This document shows, piece after piece, positions 15,981-24,372 of a stretch of DNA of 64,000 nt; the stretch's first letter is position 1; each line of letters starts with the position of its first letter. The notes beneath the pieces were generated by a model. It was not told the DNA's origin, made no database searches, and saw nothing but the letters and a program-made list of their open reading frames with translations. Made by a program: the position numbers and the translations under genes. The stretch is taken from positions 1-64,000 of the forward strand of contig NZ_JADNDZ010000052.1 of assembly GCF_015552075.1 (NCBI RefSeq), in the 5' to 3' direction. This DNA comes from Collinsella aerofaciens (lineage in GTDB: Bacteria > Actinomycetota > Coriobacteriia > Coriobacteriales > Coriobacteriaceae).

Positions 15981-18284
15981 TCACGGTCGCTGGCATCGCA
16001 TCGCAAAGCCATTCGCAGTCGGTGTGACGGTAATGTCGCCGTGTTCGATGGTACACGCGAACACACCACCCGCTTCCTTAACGGCATCGATGCAGGCATC
16101 GGACGGATGGCCGTATCGATTCCCCTCACCGGCGCTTGCGAGGGAAAGCTCGGGCTTCAGGACGTCCAGCAACTCGCCATCGACTGAAACCTTGGAGCCG
16201 TGATGCCCAAGTTTAAGGATATCGATATCCCCCACCTCCTGCACGAATTCCCGCTCTTGGTCGAGCTCGGCATCACCGGTGAGGAGCATACGCAGGCCCT
16301 TGCCTTCCTGAACATAAGAGAGCAGAAGGACAAGCGAGTCCTCATTTCCCTCGCCATCCACGGACTCGAATGGCCACATCACGCGAGCGCAAAATGAGCC
16401 GATGTCGACCGTATCCCCACGGCGCACCTGCCGATACTCCACGCCAGGTCGGTTCAATACCTCGGCAGGAGCATCCTCCAGCGCATCCGCCGCCACGGCA
16501 ATCGTTCCGACCGAAAACTGTTCGAGCACGGCAGGCAAACCACCCCAGTGGTCCTCATCCCAATGCGTCACAAAAACGGCATCGATATGGTGCACGTTAT
16601 TGCGAACCAACGCCGCAACCACACGCTCGTCGAGCCCGCAGTCGACAAGTGCAACTGCGCCGCCCTGGCGGATAAGAATCGCATCGGCCTGGCCCACATC
16701 GAGCACCGTCACCGAAGGCGGAGCGAATCGATCCCAATAGACGTACGGAATCGCAGCCAAGAGCATCAGGCATGCAAGCCCCACCGCCATAGGACGTGCA
16801 CGGGGACGCGGCCACCAGACCAGCAGAACCGCCAGAAAACACGGCACTAGGTAAATCCACATGCTATCGGGCGGCACGCTCACGTATGCACCCGGCACGG
16901 CGGCAAACAGTTGCTCGAAGAACAGCGCGCAACGGGCGGCAATCATGGGCACAACGAGCGCCCAAGTCCGCAACGGTGCCACGAACGAAAAGGGAACCAG
17001 CACGATCGACACAGCGAGCAGTACGCTCACCACCGGACCGAGGACCGCATTTGCCAACGGAGCAATGAGCGAGAATGTACCGAAGGCAGGAATGGTAATG
17101 GGAAGTGTCGCCAGTTGCGAGCACAGCGTGACGGAAAGCACGCTGGCAACGCCCGATGGCACACCTAGCTCACCCAACGCGTAGGTCGCATAGGGACAAA
17201 AGCACAGAATGGCTAAGACGCTGGCGCATGAAAGCTGAAAGCCCATCTCGAACAGCACCGTCGGCCGCAGTAGCACAAAGATGGACATGGTTACGAAGAG
17301 TGCCGAAAGGCCGTGCCGACGACGCCCCGCGCCGTTTACGACAAGCGTCACGAACACCATGCAGCACGCGCGCACGGCCGAGGGAGACGCGCCCGTAAAG
17401 GCAGCGTAGCCCACAAGCGTTATCGCCAATATCGCCCGCTGAAGACCACGTGAGCACCGAGTCTTTTGCAATACACCCTCGATTACAAAGCCCACGATAG
17501 CCAAATGGCTGCCCGAGACTGCGATAAGATGCGCCGTTCCCGTCACCGAAAACCAGTCGCCCGCCGGCTGGGCGCGCAGCTCGGCCGAACGACCGCAGAC
17601 GACACCGGCTATGAGCGCACGCGCCGGGTCGGTCGCAGGCGCGATGGACGCAAGCAGCCCATTTCGCAGCCGAAGCAGCGGCCTCGGAGAACCCTCATCG
17701 ACCGACACGACTCGAACGGCTTTAACCTTGCGCACCTCGCCTCGAAGCACGCGCGATCGTCCATACGCATCGTTCTCAAAACGTGACACGCGACCGATAA
17801 CACGCACGTGCGCCCCGACCTTGAACTCACGGTCACACGATAGGCGAACCGTTGCCAAGTTCTTACCGTCCGAGCGTGCCTCGCAGGTATAGGAATACAC
17901 GTCGTCATTTATGGATGGGTCACCCTGCACGACAAACTCGAGACTGCTTGCCGCTCGACCGTCGAGCGTCTTCGAGGCGTTGAGCGCACCCACGGCCCAC
18001 CACGCCGAAACGACCGCACCCGCTATGAGACCGACGGACGCGGCATACAGCCACCGCTTCAAAGGGGCAAGCCTCGCACAAGAGTGAGCCAGCACAACGA
18101 AAACCGCTGCCGCAACGGGAATGGCCCATAGCGGCCCGACCGCCGTCGCCCGCTCCCTCAGCAGCGCATCAGCGGCTATGCTGAGCACCAAGGCGCAGCT
18201 CACGCACATGCCGGCACACAGGGCCATCGTCCACGGAATCAGGGGCCGCGGAGGCATCACGTGCTCTCGTTCGGTCGCACTCAT
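15981..18284 (-). CDS. comEC: ComEC/Rec2 DNA-uptake channel protein
   Basis: Polytopic membrane protein that passes single-stranded DNA into the cytoplasm during natural transformation. The 767-aa product has two N-terminal helices and a DUF4131-like region, a multi-helix competence domain (~220-500) containing the HLIAVSGSHLAIVGF stretch, and a C-terminal metallo-beta-lactamase fold with THWDEDHWGG and LGHHGSK. The ATG (MSATEREH) overlaps the comEA stop as ATGA, indicating coupled translation. The MBL His/Asp ligands look intact, consistent with a nuclease role. It is followed by holA. Confidence 0.94.
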   Translation of the reverse strand: MSATEREHVMPPRPLIPWTMALCAGMCVSCALVLSIAADALLRERATAVGPLWAIPVAAAVFVVLAHSCARLAPLKRWLYAASVGLIAGAVVSAWWAVGALNASKTLDGRAASSLEFVVQGDPSINDDVYSYTCEARSDGKNLATVRLSCDREFKVGAHVRVIGRVSRFENDAYGRSRVLRGEVRKVKAVRVVSVDEGSPRPLLRLRNGLLASIAPATDPARALIAGVVCGRSAELRAQPAGDWFSVTGTAHLIAVSGSHLAIVGFVIEGVLQKTRCSRGLQRAILAITLVGYAAFTGASPSAVRACCMVFVTLVVNGAGRRRHGLSALFVTMSIFVLLRPTVLFEMGFQLSCASVLAILCFCPYATYALGELGVPSGVASVLSVTLCSQLATLPITIPAFGTFSLIAPLANAVLGPVVSVLLAVSIVLVPFSFVAPLRTWALVVPMIAARCALFFEQLFAAVPGAYVSVPPDSMWIYLVPCFLAVLLVWWPRPRARPMAVGLACLMLLAAIPYVYWDRFAPPSVTVLDVGQADAILIRQGGAVALVDCGLDERVVAALVRNNVHHIDAVFVTHWDEDHWGGLPAVLEQFSVGTIAVAADALEDAPAEVLNRPGVEYRQVRRGDTVDIGSFCARVMWPFESVDGEGNEDSLVLLLSYVQEGKGLRMLLTGDAELDQEREFVQEVGDIDILKLGHHGSKVSVDGELLDVLKPELSLASAGEGNRYGHPSDACIDAVKEAGGVFACTIEHGDITVTPTANGFAMRCQRP

Positions 18285-18991
18285 ACGCAGATGCAATCTT
18301 TGATTTTGGCAAGTTTTTTCTCACCGATCCCCGATACGCGCATGAGGTCATCGACCGAGGTAAAAGCCCCGTTTTGCGTCCGCTCGTCGATAATCGATTG
18401 AGCCATAGAAGGCCCGATGCCCGAAAGCGTCTGCAGCTCCGCCGCACTTGCCGTATTGATGTTCACGAGTCCCGACGAAGACCCCACACCAGAAGTCGCG
18501 GCGGCACCGCTTTCGCCCCCGCCGACCGCCGCAGCCGCTTGTTGCTCCCCCACCGCCGGAACATAGATCTTTTGTCCATCCGTGATCTTGGACGCGCGAT
18601 TAAGCCCTGTCACATCCGCCTCGGCCGTAAGCCCTCCGGCGGCGTCGATCGCTTGGGATACCCGTGCTCCATCTTTGAGCCGGTAAACGCCAGGCCTCAC
18701 AACGGCGCCATCAACATCGACGTACACCTCGGCAGCAGAAGAGCTCTTGTCAGACGACTCATCGGCATCGTCAGGTGACGCATCCCCGGCCCCGCGCACA
18801 TCCGAGGCGCCCGCCTCATCGCTACGTTCAAACGACACGTCGCTGGAGTGGCCACCAAAACCTGCTATCGCCAAGCCGCTCGCGGCGGCAATGACAACCA
18901 GAATCGCCAGGACCATCGCCTTGTGGCCGAGCAGCTTTTCTGCCCAGCGGTCCATCCGTTTAACCCGTTCGTGTTGCTCGCGCTGCGCCAT
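18281..18991 (-). CDS. comEA: ComEA DNA receptor for competence
   Basis: Membrane-anchored dsDNA receptor of the transformation machinery. The 236-aa product has a cytoplasmic start, one helix at about 25-44, a Ser/Asp-rich linker, an SLBB domain (VYVDVDGAVVRPGVYRL onward, ~85-145) and C-terminal paired helix-hairpin-helix motifs (VNINTASAAELQTLSGIG and VDDLMRVSGIGEKKLAKI). The ATG of MAQREQ has GGGAGGTG upstream. A sequence 77 nt upstream is shared with the yraN-comM-dprA operon. comEC follows with a 4-nt overlap. Confidence 0.93.
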   Translation of the reverse strand: MAQREQHERVKRMDRWAEKLLGHKAMVLAILVVIAAASGLAIAGFGGHSSDVSFERSDEAGASDVRGAGDASPDDADESSDKSSSAAEVYVDVDGAVVRPGVYRLKDGARVSQAIDAAGGLTAEADVTGLNRASKITDGQKIYVPAVGEQQAAAAVGGGESGAAATSGVGSSSGLVNINTASAAELQTLSGIGPSMAQSIIDERTQNGAFTSVDDLMRVSGIGEKKLAKIKDCICV

Positions 18992-19067
18992 AGCAAACAC
19001 CTCCCAACACCATCGTGTCAGGAAACGAACGCCGCAGCCTCCGCACGCCCACGCCGGTTTTCGCGGA

Positions 19068-19087
19068 CAAACCAAAAGTTAACCAAA
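19068..19087 (-). promoter_or_regulatory. Candidate competence operator upstream of comEA
   Basis: Minus-strand sequence TTTGGTTAACTTTTGGTTTG contains two TTTGGT units 11 bp apart. It matches 18 of 20 positions of the sequence at 48430-48449, which sits at nearly the same distance upstream of yraN-comM-dprA. Both lie just after the terminator of the preceding gene. The regulator is unknown. Confidence 0.5.
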
Positions 19088-19162
19088 ACCTTGCGCAAAT
19101 GTGCCCGTTTATTCAGGCACACGTCAGCAAATGAACACTTAGCCGCAAAATGCCCAGATAGC

Positions 19163-19195
19163 AAAAGACCGACGATGCAGGCGCATCGTCGGTCT
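19163..19195 (-). terminator. Terminator of the mihF-gmk-rpoZ-thiI unit
   Basis: A 13-bp perfect stem (AGACCGACGATGC and its complement) with a 4-nt loop is followed by TTTTGC on the minus strand, 10 nt past the thiI stop. Confidence 0.85.
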
Positions 19196-19205
19196 ATGCA
19201 CAAAT

Positions 19206-20450
19206 TTACTCGTGATCTTGGTAAATCTCACGCGGAGCAAGCTCAGAATGTTTGCGTTTTAAGGTCTTAGGGGCCTTGTACGTGTTGCTCTCGAAGTCGA
19301 TGTACTCGGTCTGCTTGAGCAGACGCTCAATCATCTCCTCGTGATCAAACAGTTCCCAGGCCTCATGCACGGCATCGAGTTTAGCGTGCGTCTCGGGACG
19401 GCGCGGCATAAACAGCGTGCAGCAGTCGGGAGCGGCCTCAGTCGAGATATCGAACGTACCGATCTCCTCGGCGCGTGCGATGATCTCCTGTTTGTCCGAA
19501 CCGATGAGAGGACGGAACACGGGAATCTTCACGGCTTCGTTGACGGCCATGATGTTCTCAAGCGTTTGGGAGGCAACCTGCCCAAGCGATTCGCCCGTAA
19601 CGATGGCCCTGGCACCCTCGATGTGTGCAATGCGCTCGGCAACCGAATACATAATGCGGCGATACATGATCACGCGCAGGTTACTGGGACAGGTGACCGA
19701 AATCTCACGCTGGCAGTCGCCAAACGGCACCACGTACAGGCGGCCGATCTGGACACCCGGCTCAAGCGCACGGATGATATCCTGCACCAAATACTCGCTC
19801 GTATCGGGCGTCTGCGGACGACCGGAGAAATGCACCGGCACGCAGACCGCGCCGCGACGCGCGAGCATCCAAGTCGCCACCGGAGAATCGATACCCGACG
19901 ACAGCAGCGTCACGACCTTGCCGGCAGAACCCACCGGAAGGCCGCCAACGCCGCGCTCGGAGCGCGCATACACGTAGACACTACCCTGAACCACCAGAAC
20001 GTGCACCATCGCGTCGGGGTCGTGCATCTGGACCTTTTTATCGGGAAACGCCTCACACAGCACCTCGCCAACCTGTCGATTGATATCAATCGAGGTGAGC
20101 TCATAGTCAGTATTGGAGCGCTTGGCGTGCACCTTAAACGAATCGAAGGAACCAAACTCGCGCAGCGCCTTCACAGCGGCGGCGCAGTACTCCTGCGGGT
20201 CGCGGTTGGTGTGATACGCCAAAGACACACGGGCGACGCCGGGGACGGTGCGGATGACACGCGCCGCCTCGTCGGCCTGATGCTCGTTAAAGGTCACGAG
20301 GATATAACCGGAAATTCGAGACACGGCGTTCACGGAAAAGGCGGCCAAGGCCGCCTTGATATTATCCATGAGGATATGCTCGAAATGTGCGCGGTTCTTG
20401 CCCTTCAGCCCAACCTCGTGATAGTGGACTAGGCAGACGCGAGCCGCCAT
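19206..20450 (-). CDS. thiI: tRNA 4-thiouridine synthetase ThiI
   Basis: ATP-dependent enzyme that adenylates U8 of tRNA for sulfur transfer; it can also feed thiazole synthesis. The 414-aa product has an N-terminal ferredoxin-like/THUMP region (~1-165) and a PP-loop with LLSSGIDSPVA, then VTGESLGQVASQT. There is no C-terminal rhodanese domain, the short form typical of Gram-positive bacteria where a dedicated IscS/NifS partner donates sulfur; no such partner is adjacent. It follows rpoZ with no gap. Confidence 0.93.
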   Translation of the reverse strand: MAARVCLVHYHEVGLKGKNRAHFEHILMDNIKAALAAFSVNAVSRISGYILVTFNEHQADEAARVIRTVPGVARVSLAYHTNRDPQEYCAAAVKALREFGSFDSFKVHAKRSNTDYELTSIDINRQVGEVLCEAFPDKKVQMHDPDAMVHVLVVQGSVYVYARSERGVGGLPVGSAGKVVTLLSSGIDSPVATWMLARRGAVCVPVHFSGRPQTPDTSEYLVQDIIRALEPGVQIGRLYVVPFGDCQREISVTCPSNLRVIMYRRIMYSVAERIAHIEGARAIVTGESLGQVASQTLENIMAVNEAVKIPVFRPLIGSDKQEIIARAEEIGTFDISTEAAPDCCTLFMPRRPETHAKLDAVHEAWELFDHEEMIERLLKQTEYIDFESNTYKAPKTLKRKHSELAPREIYQDHE

Positions 20451-20732
20451 TTAGGCTTCAGCAACCTTGTGGCCGAGCGCCTTCTCGTAACGGGCCTCGT
20501 CGTAAGAGATGTCGCCGTCGACAATCTCGTCCATAGCCATCGAGATGGTATCGGCACCGGAAAGCCCGATGGTGATGTCATCGACATCCTGGACGGCAAG
20601 CACGCGGTTGTGCTGGCCACGCAGCATGCTATTGATGTCGCAGGCGCGCTTGGAGGCAAGCGAAGCGAGCAGGAAGCGGTTGTGATCGGTCTTCTCCAGA
20701 AGATCGTCAATGCAAGGCTTTACAACGGACAC
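20451..20732 (-). CDS. rpoZ: RNA polymerase omega subunit
   Basis: Small subunit that helps assemble RNA polymerase by chaperoning beta-prime. The 93-aa product has the omega core, with NRFLLASLASKRACDINSML and a C-terminal region similar to YEKALGHKV. The start is GTG. It lies between gmk and thiI with gaps of only a few bases. gmk-rpoZ adjacency is one of the most conserved pairs in bacteria and supports the call despite the short, divergent sequence. Confidence 0.92.
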   Translation of the reverse strand: MSVVKPCIDDLLEKTDHNRFLLASLASKRACDINSMLRGQHNRVLAVQDVDDITIGLSGADTISMAMDEIVDGDISYDEARYEKALGHKVAEA

Positions 20733-20737
20733 GGACC

Positions 20738-21307
20738 TCAGATCCTTTCATGCATATCGAGAACGCGAACGAGCTCATCGGTCGCGCGGTCGAGATCGTC
20801 ATTCACCACGACGTCGTCGTAGCGGTCGGCAAGGGCAAGCTCATCGGCGGCGTTTGCCATACGCAGCTCAATCGTCTCGGGCGTCTCGGTACCGCGACCG
20901 ACTAGACGCTCGCGGAGCACCTCAAGCGAAGGCGGCTTGATAAAGATCAGCACGGCCTCGGGGAAACGCTCCTTCACCTGCAGGGCGCCCTGGACATCGA
21001 TCTCCAAAATCAGAGACGAGCCCGAGGCGAGCTTGGATGTGACCTCGCTCACCAACGTGCCGTAGCAGTTACCGTGGACCTCGGCCCACTCAACAAACTC
21101 ACCGTTTGCCACGCGGCGGTCGAACTCCTCGCGCGTCAGAAAAAAGTAGTTGACGCCGTCGACCTCACCTTTGCGTGGTGCTCGCGTGGTAGCCGAAACC
21201 GTCAGACCCAGGTTCGAGCGGCGCTCGCGCACACGAGTGACGAGCGTACCCTTGCCTGCGCCTGACGGTCCAGAAATCACAAAGAGCTTGGAATCCTGAG
21301 CGCTCAC
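20738..21307 (-). CDS. gmk: Guanylate kinase
   Basis: Converts GMP to GDP with ATP. The 189-aa product has the P-loop SGPSGAGKGTL at about 12-22, the GMP-binding segment TTRAPRKGEVDGVNYFF, and ILEIDVQGALQVKERFP. The GTG start is immediately after the mihF stop with no intergenic base, so translation is probably coupled to mihF. Length and motifs are normal for the family. Confidence 0.96.
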   Translation of the reverse strand: MSAQDSKLFVISGPSGAGKGTLVTRVRERRSNLGLTVSATTRAPRKGEVDGVNYFFLTREEFDRRVANGEFVEWAEVHGNCYGTLVSEVTSKLASGSSLILEIDVQGALQVKERFPEAVLIFIKPPSLEVLRERLVGRGTETPETIELRMANAADELALADRYDDVVVNDDLDRATDELVRVLDMHERI

Positions 21308-21616
21308 TTATTTGGTCAGCTGCTCGAGGAGCTGCTCGCGCTGACGGACACCGAGGCCCTGGACGCGACGGGTAGCGGAGATACCGAGCTCCTCCATGAT
21401 CTTGGCGGCCTTGGCCTTGCCATAACCGGGGAGAGACTCGATGAGGGTGGAAACCTTCATGCGGGAAGCGATGGGGTCATCGGAGTTGAGCACGGACTCG
21501 AGGGACTTCTCGCCCTTCTTGATCTGCTCGCGAAGCTCAGCGCGGGCGTGACGTGCGGCAGCAGCCTTCTCAAGAGCCTGCTTGCGCTGCTCGTCGGTAA
21601 GCTGAGGGAGTGCCAT
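21308..21616 (-). CDS. mihF: Actinobacterial integration host factor (MihF type)
   Basis: Nucleoid-associated DNA-binding protein first known as mycobacterial IHF, unrelated in sequence to the IhfA/IhfB proteins of Proteobacteria. The 102-aa product has the diagnostic block VSTLIESLPGYGKAKAAKIM (helix-two-turns-helix-like) and ends GLGVRQREQLLEQL. The ATG of MALPQLTDEQ has GGAGG six nt upstream. The order pyrF-mihF-gmk-rpoZ is the actinobacterial arrangement and is the best single taxonomic marker in this window. Confidence 0.93.
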   Translation of the reverse strand: MALPQLTDEQRKQALEKAAAARHARAELREQIKKGEKSLESVLNSDDPIASRMKVSTLIESLPGYGKAKAAKIMEELGISATRRVQGLGVRQREQLLEQLTK

Positions 21617-21704
21617 TCGTACCTCCAAATAGTTGGGTTATATCTGATTCAATAATTGGCATTTTAGCACGTAGAACGCACAAAAAGCCTAATCGCGGCT
21701 CCAT

Positions 21705-21733
21705 AGGTTAGACGATACCCGCAAAAAGTGCAA
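21705..21733 (-). promoter_or_regulatory. Possible mihF operon promoter
   Basis: On the minus strand TTGCAC, a 17-nt spacer and TAACCT precede mihF by about 90 nt. The -35 is fair and the -10 poor, so this is tentative. Confidence 0.35.
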
Positions 21734-21752
21734 TATACTGCGCCCAAAGTTA

Positions 21753-21810
21753 AGCCCCTGACCTGCGATTCCACACAAAGGATGGGAAAGTTTACGCAGG
21801 CACAGGGGCT
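21753..21810. other. Large imperfect hairpin between pyrF and mihF
   Basis: AGCCCCTG-A-CCTGCG pairs with CGCAGG-CA-CAGGGGCT, giving 14 base pairs with a small internal loop around a 27-nt apical loop. There is no T-run on the minus side, so it is not an ordinary terminator of the pyr operon. It may be a processing or regulatory structure. Confidence 0.5.
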
Positions 21811-21855
21811 ATTTTGTGCTAATGAGACCCAAAAGTGGTGACTTAGGGGAATCTT

Positions 21856-22572
21856 TTACGCGACGTTTTCGACCAGCTCGGCGACGATGGCGTCAAAGGC
21901 GGCAACCGGATCGTGGGCACCGGTGATGGGACGGCCCACCACAATGTGGCTTGCGCCACGCTCGATAGCCTGGGAAGGCGTCGCCACGCGGGACTGGTCA
22001 CCAAGGGCGGCACCCACCGGACGCACACCCGGAGTCACGATCAGGGCATCAGGACCCAGCAGCTCACGCATGTCGTGAGCCTCCATCGGTGAGCACACGA
22101 TGCCATCGATGCCGTTGGCCTGAGCAAGCTTTGCCAAGCGGGCGGCCTCCTCGGCCACGGGAGACTCGACGCCGATCTCGCTCAAGGCATCCTGATTCAT
22201 GCTCGTGAGCACGGTGATGGCGACGAGCTTTGCGCGGTCCTCACGCGCCTCCTCGGCACCCTCGCGGCAGGCAGCGAGCATAGCACCCGAGCCCAGGCCG
22301 TGGACCGAAAGCAGGTCGGCACCGGCAAGCGAGGCCGAGCGGGCAGCGCCGCGCACCTGATGCGGAATGTCATGGAACTTAAGGTCGAGGAAGACCTTAA
22401 AGCCAAGGTCCTTAAAGGTCTTGACGATCTGGGGACCCTCAGCGTAATAGAGCGTCATGCCGACCTTGAGCCAGGTGGCATGGCCCGAAAGCTCGTGGGC
22501 GAGCTCGAGCGCGCGCTCACGGTCGCAGTCGAGGGCGACGATAGCACGGTCGCGGGCATCATTCTCTAGCAT
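21856..22572 (-). CDS. pyrF: Orotidine 5'-phosphate decarboxylase
   Basis: Final step of UMP synthesis, decarboxylating OMP. The 238-aa product contains the catalytic block DLKFHDIPHQV near 62-72 and VTPGVRP plus HIVVGRPIT for phosphate binding, all typical of the short bacterial PyrF family. The ATG overlaps the end of pyrD by 7 nt. It is the last gene of the pyrR-B-C-K-D-F operon. Confidence 0.96.
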   Translation of the reverse strand: MLENDARDRAIVALDCDRERALELAHELSGHATWLKVGMTLYYAEGPQIVKTFKDLGFKVFLDLKFHDIPHQVRGAARSASLAGADLLSVHGLGSGAMLAACREGAEEAREDRAKLVAITVLTSMNQDALSEIGVESPVAEEAARLAKLAQANGIDGIVCSPMEAHDMRELLGPDALIVTPGVRPVGAALGDQSRVATPSQAIERGASHIVVGRPITGAHDPVAAFDAIVAELVENVA

Positions 22573-23474
22573 TCGAAAGCACCCACCAGCTCGTTGATGT
22601 CCTTTACGCCCTGGGACTCGGCCCAGGCCTCGAGCTCATGCGCGATCTTAAGCGAAGCACACGGATCGACGAAGTTGGCCATGCCGACCGACACGCAGGT
22701 GGCGCCGGCCAGGATAAACTCAGCCGCATCCTCGCCAGTCATGACACCGCCGACACCGTTGATGGGGATATCGACGGCCTGGGCAACCTCCCAGACCATG
22801 CGCACGGCGATGTGGTGGCACAGCGGGCCCGAAAGGCCGCCCTTGGGCTTGGCCACGCGGGACTTGCGGGTATGGACGTCGATGGCCATGCCCTGGATGG
22901 AGTTGATGACCGAAAGGCCGTCGGCGCCGGCAGCCTCGAGGGCCTTGGCGATCTCAGCGACGTTGACCGGCGCCATCTTCACGAACAGCGGCTTATCAGT
23001 CACCTTGCGGCAGGCGGCCATGACGGAAGAGGCGCCCTCGGGCGTGGAGCCCATGGCGGCACCGCCGGCGGCGATGTTGGGGCAGCTCACGTTGATCTCG
23101 TAGCCGGCAGCCCAGGGGCATAGCTCGACATACATCTCGAGCGCGCGCACAAACTCGTCAACGGAGTGGCCGGCAACCTGACAGATGACCTGGCAACCGT
23201 CCTTGGACAGCTGTTCGAGCCACGGGCCTGACTCACGGGCAAAGGCGGCCACGCCGGGGTTCTGAAGGCCCACGGAGTTGATCATGCCGCCCGGGATCTC
23301 GGCCATGCGGGGCGCGGGGTTGCCGGGCCAGGGCTCGGCTGCGCAACCCTTGGTGGTGATGGCGCCCAGCTGGGAAACATCAAAGAAGTTCTGGAACTGC
23401 CAACCGTAACCAAAAGTACCGGCTGCGGTGTTGATGGGGTTCTGCATCTTGACGCCGCCGAAATCGACGGCCAT
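22566..23474 (-). CDS. pyrD: Dihydroorotate dehydrogenase B catalytic subunit
   Basis: FMN-dependent class 1B enzyme oxidising dihydroorotate to orotate and passing electrons to PyrK. The 302-aa product has the class-1 catalytic cysteine in INVSCPNI, GLQNPG, and the FMN phosphate loop GVGGVMTGEDAAEFI. The start is uncertain: ATG at 23474 (MAVDFGGVK) fits the family, while GTG codons 6 and 12 nt upstream are also in frame. It lies 14 nt after pyrK, its electron-transfer partner, confirming type 1B. Confidence 0.94.
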   Translation of the reverse strand: MAVDFGGVKMQNPINTAAGTFGYGWQFQNFFDVSQLGAITTKGCAAEPWPGNPAPRMAEIPGGMINSVGLQNPGVAAFARESGPWLEQLSKDGCQVICQVAGHSVDEFVRALEMYVELCPWAAGYEINVSCPNIAAGGAAMGSTPEGASSVMAACRKVTDKPLFVKMAPVNVAEIAKALEAAGADGLSVINSIQGMAIDVHTRKSRVAKPKGGLSGPLCHHIAVRMVWEVAQAVDIPINGVGGVMTGEDAAEFILAGATCVSVGMANFVDPCASLKIAHELEAWAESQGVKDINELVGAFEC

Positions 23475-23488
23475 GTTCACGGTACCCA

Positions 23489-24280
23489 CTAGAAGACCAC
23501 CACCTTGGAAGCATCGAACACGGGGCCGCACATGCAAGCACCCTTCATACCGTCGACCGTCTCGACATTGCAGGTGTTGCAGGCGCCAAAGCCACAGCTC
23601 ATCATGCGCTCGAGGGACACCTCGCAGTACGCACCGGCCTCGGCGGCAGCAGCGGCGACCTTCTTCATCATGACGGCGGGACCGCAGCTGGCGACGTAGT
23701 CGTAGCCGCCCTCGCCGAGCAGCTCGGCGGCAGGATCGGTGCAAAAACCGTGCGTGCCGAGCGAGCCGTCGTCGGTGCAAACGTTGACCGTGGCGCCCAG
23801 CGCGCGGAACTCATCGATGCCCACGGCCTTGGAAGCGGTGCCAAAACCCAGGCACACGTCGACGGCCACACCCTGCTCGGCAAGCTTGCCGGCAAGGCAC
23901 AGCACGGGCGGAACACCGATGCCGCCCGCCACGAGCAGCGCCTTCCTGGTGCCCTCGGGAACAAGCCAGCCGCGGCCGCCAGGGCCCAACAGGTTAGAGG
24001 TGGAGCCGGGGCCCATCTGGGACAAACGACGGGTATCGTCGCCCACGACGGCGTACCACAGCTCGACGGTGCCGGCCTCGGCGTCGGCGCGGTAGTAGCT
24101 CAGGGGCACGCGAAGCAGCGAGGACGCATCACCGGGTACGGCGATGTTCACAAACTGACCGGGCTTGAGCGCACTTGCAAGCTTGGGGGCCGAGATGACG
24201 AGCGAGAAGACGCCGTCGGCAATCTCCCGGTTCGAGACGACCTCGAAGTCGTGCATGCGTGCAGTGGAAGGTGTGGGCAT
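23489..24280 (-). CDS. pyrK: Dihydroorotate dehydrogenase electron transfer subunit
   Basis: FAD/[2Fe-2S] reductase subunit that lets PyrD use NAD+. The 263-aa product has an FAD-binding barrel with LLRVPLSYYR, the NAD-binding motif VAGGIGVPPVLCLA, and C-terminal cluster cysteines in CGFGACNTC with a fourth in ACMCGP. The ATG of MPTPSTARMH is chosen over an upstream one because GGAG lies 7 nt before it. It is preceded by a 92-nt gap with a hairpin, the only sizeable gap within the operon. Confidence 0.93.
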   Translation of the reverse strand: MPTPSTARMHDFEVVSNREIADGVFSLVISAPKLASALKPGQFVNIAVPGDASSLLRVPLSYYRADAEAGTVELWYAVVGDDTRRLSQMGPGSTSNLLGPGGRGWLVPEGTRKALLVAGGIGVPPVLCLAGKLAEQGVAVDVCLGFGTASKAVGIDEFRALGATVNVCTDDGSLGTHGFCTDPAAELLGEGGYDYVASCGPAVMMKKVAAAAAEAGAYCEVSLERMMSCGFGACNTCNVETVDGMKGACMCGPVFDASKVVVF

Positions 24281-24327
24281 AAACGCTCCAATCCCCCATG
24301 CGGTTGCATGGTCCAAACGAATAGAAA

Positions 24328-24352
24328 GCGCGGCACCGCAAGGGCGCCGCGC
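24328..24352 (-). terminator. Hairpin between pyrC and pyrK, possible internal attenuator
   Basis: GCGCGGC pairs with GCCGCGC around an 11-nt loop that itself has complementary ends. On the minus strand it is followed by TTTCTATTC. The T tail is weak, so it may reduce rather than stop transcription, or stabilise the upstream mRNA. Confidence 0.4.
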
Positions 24353-24372
24353 ACAAAAGCGATAAGGCTATG

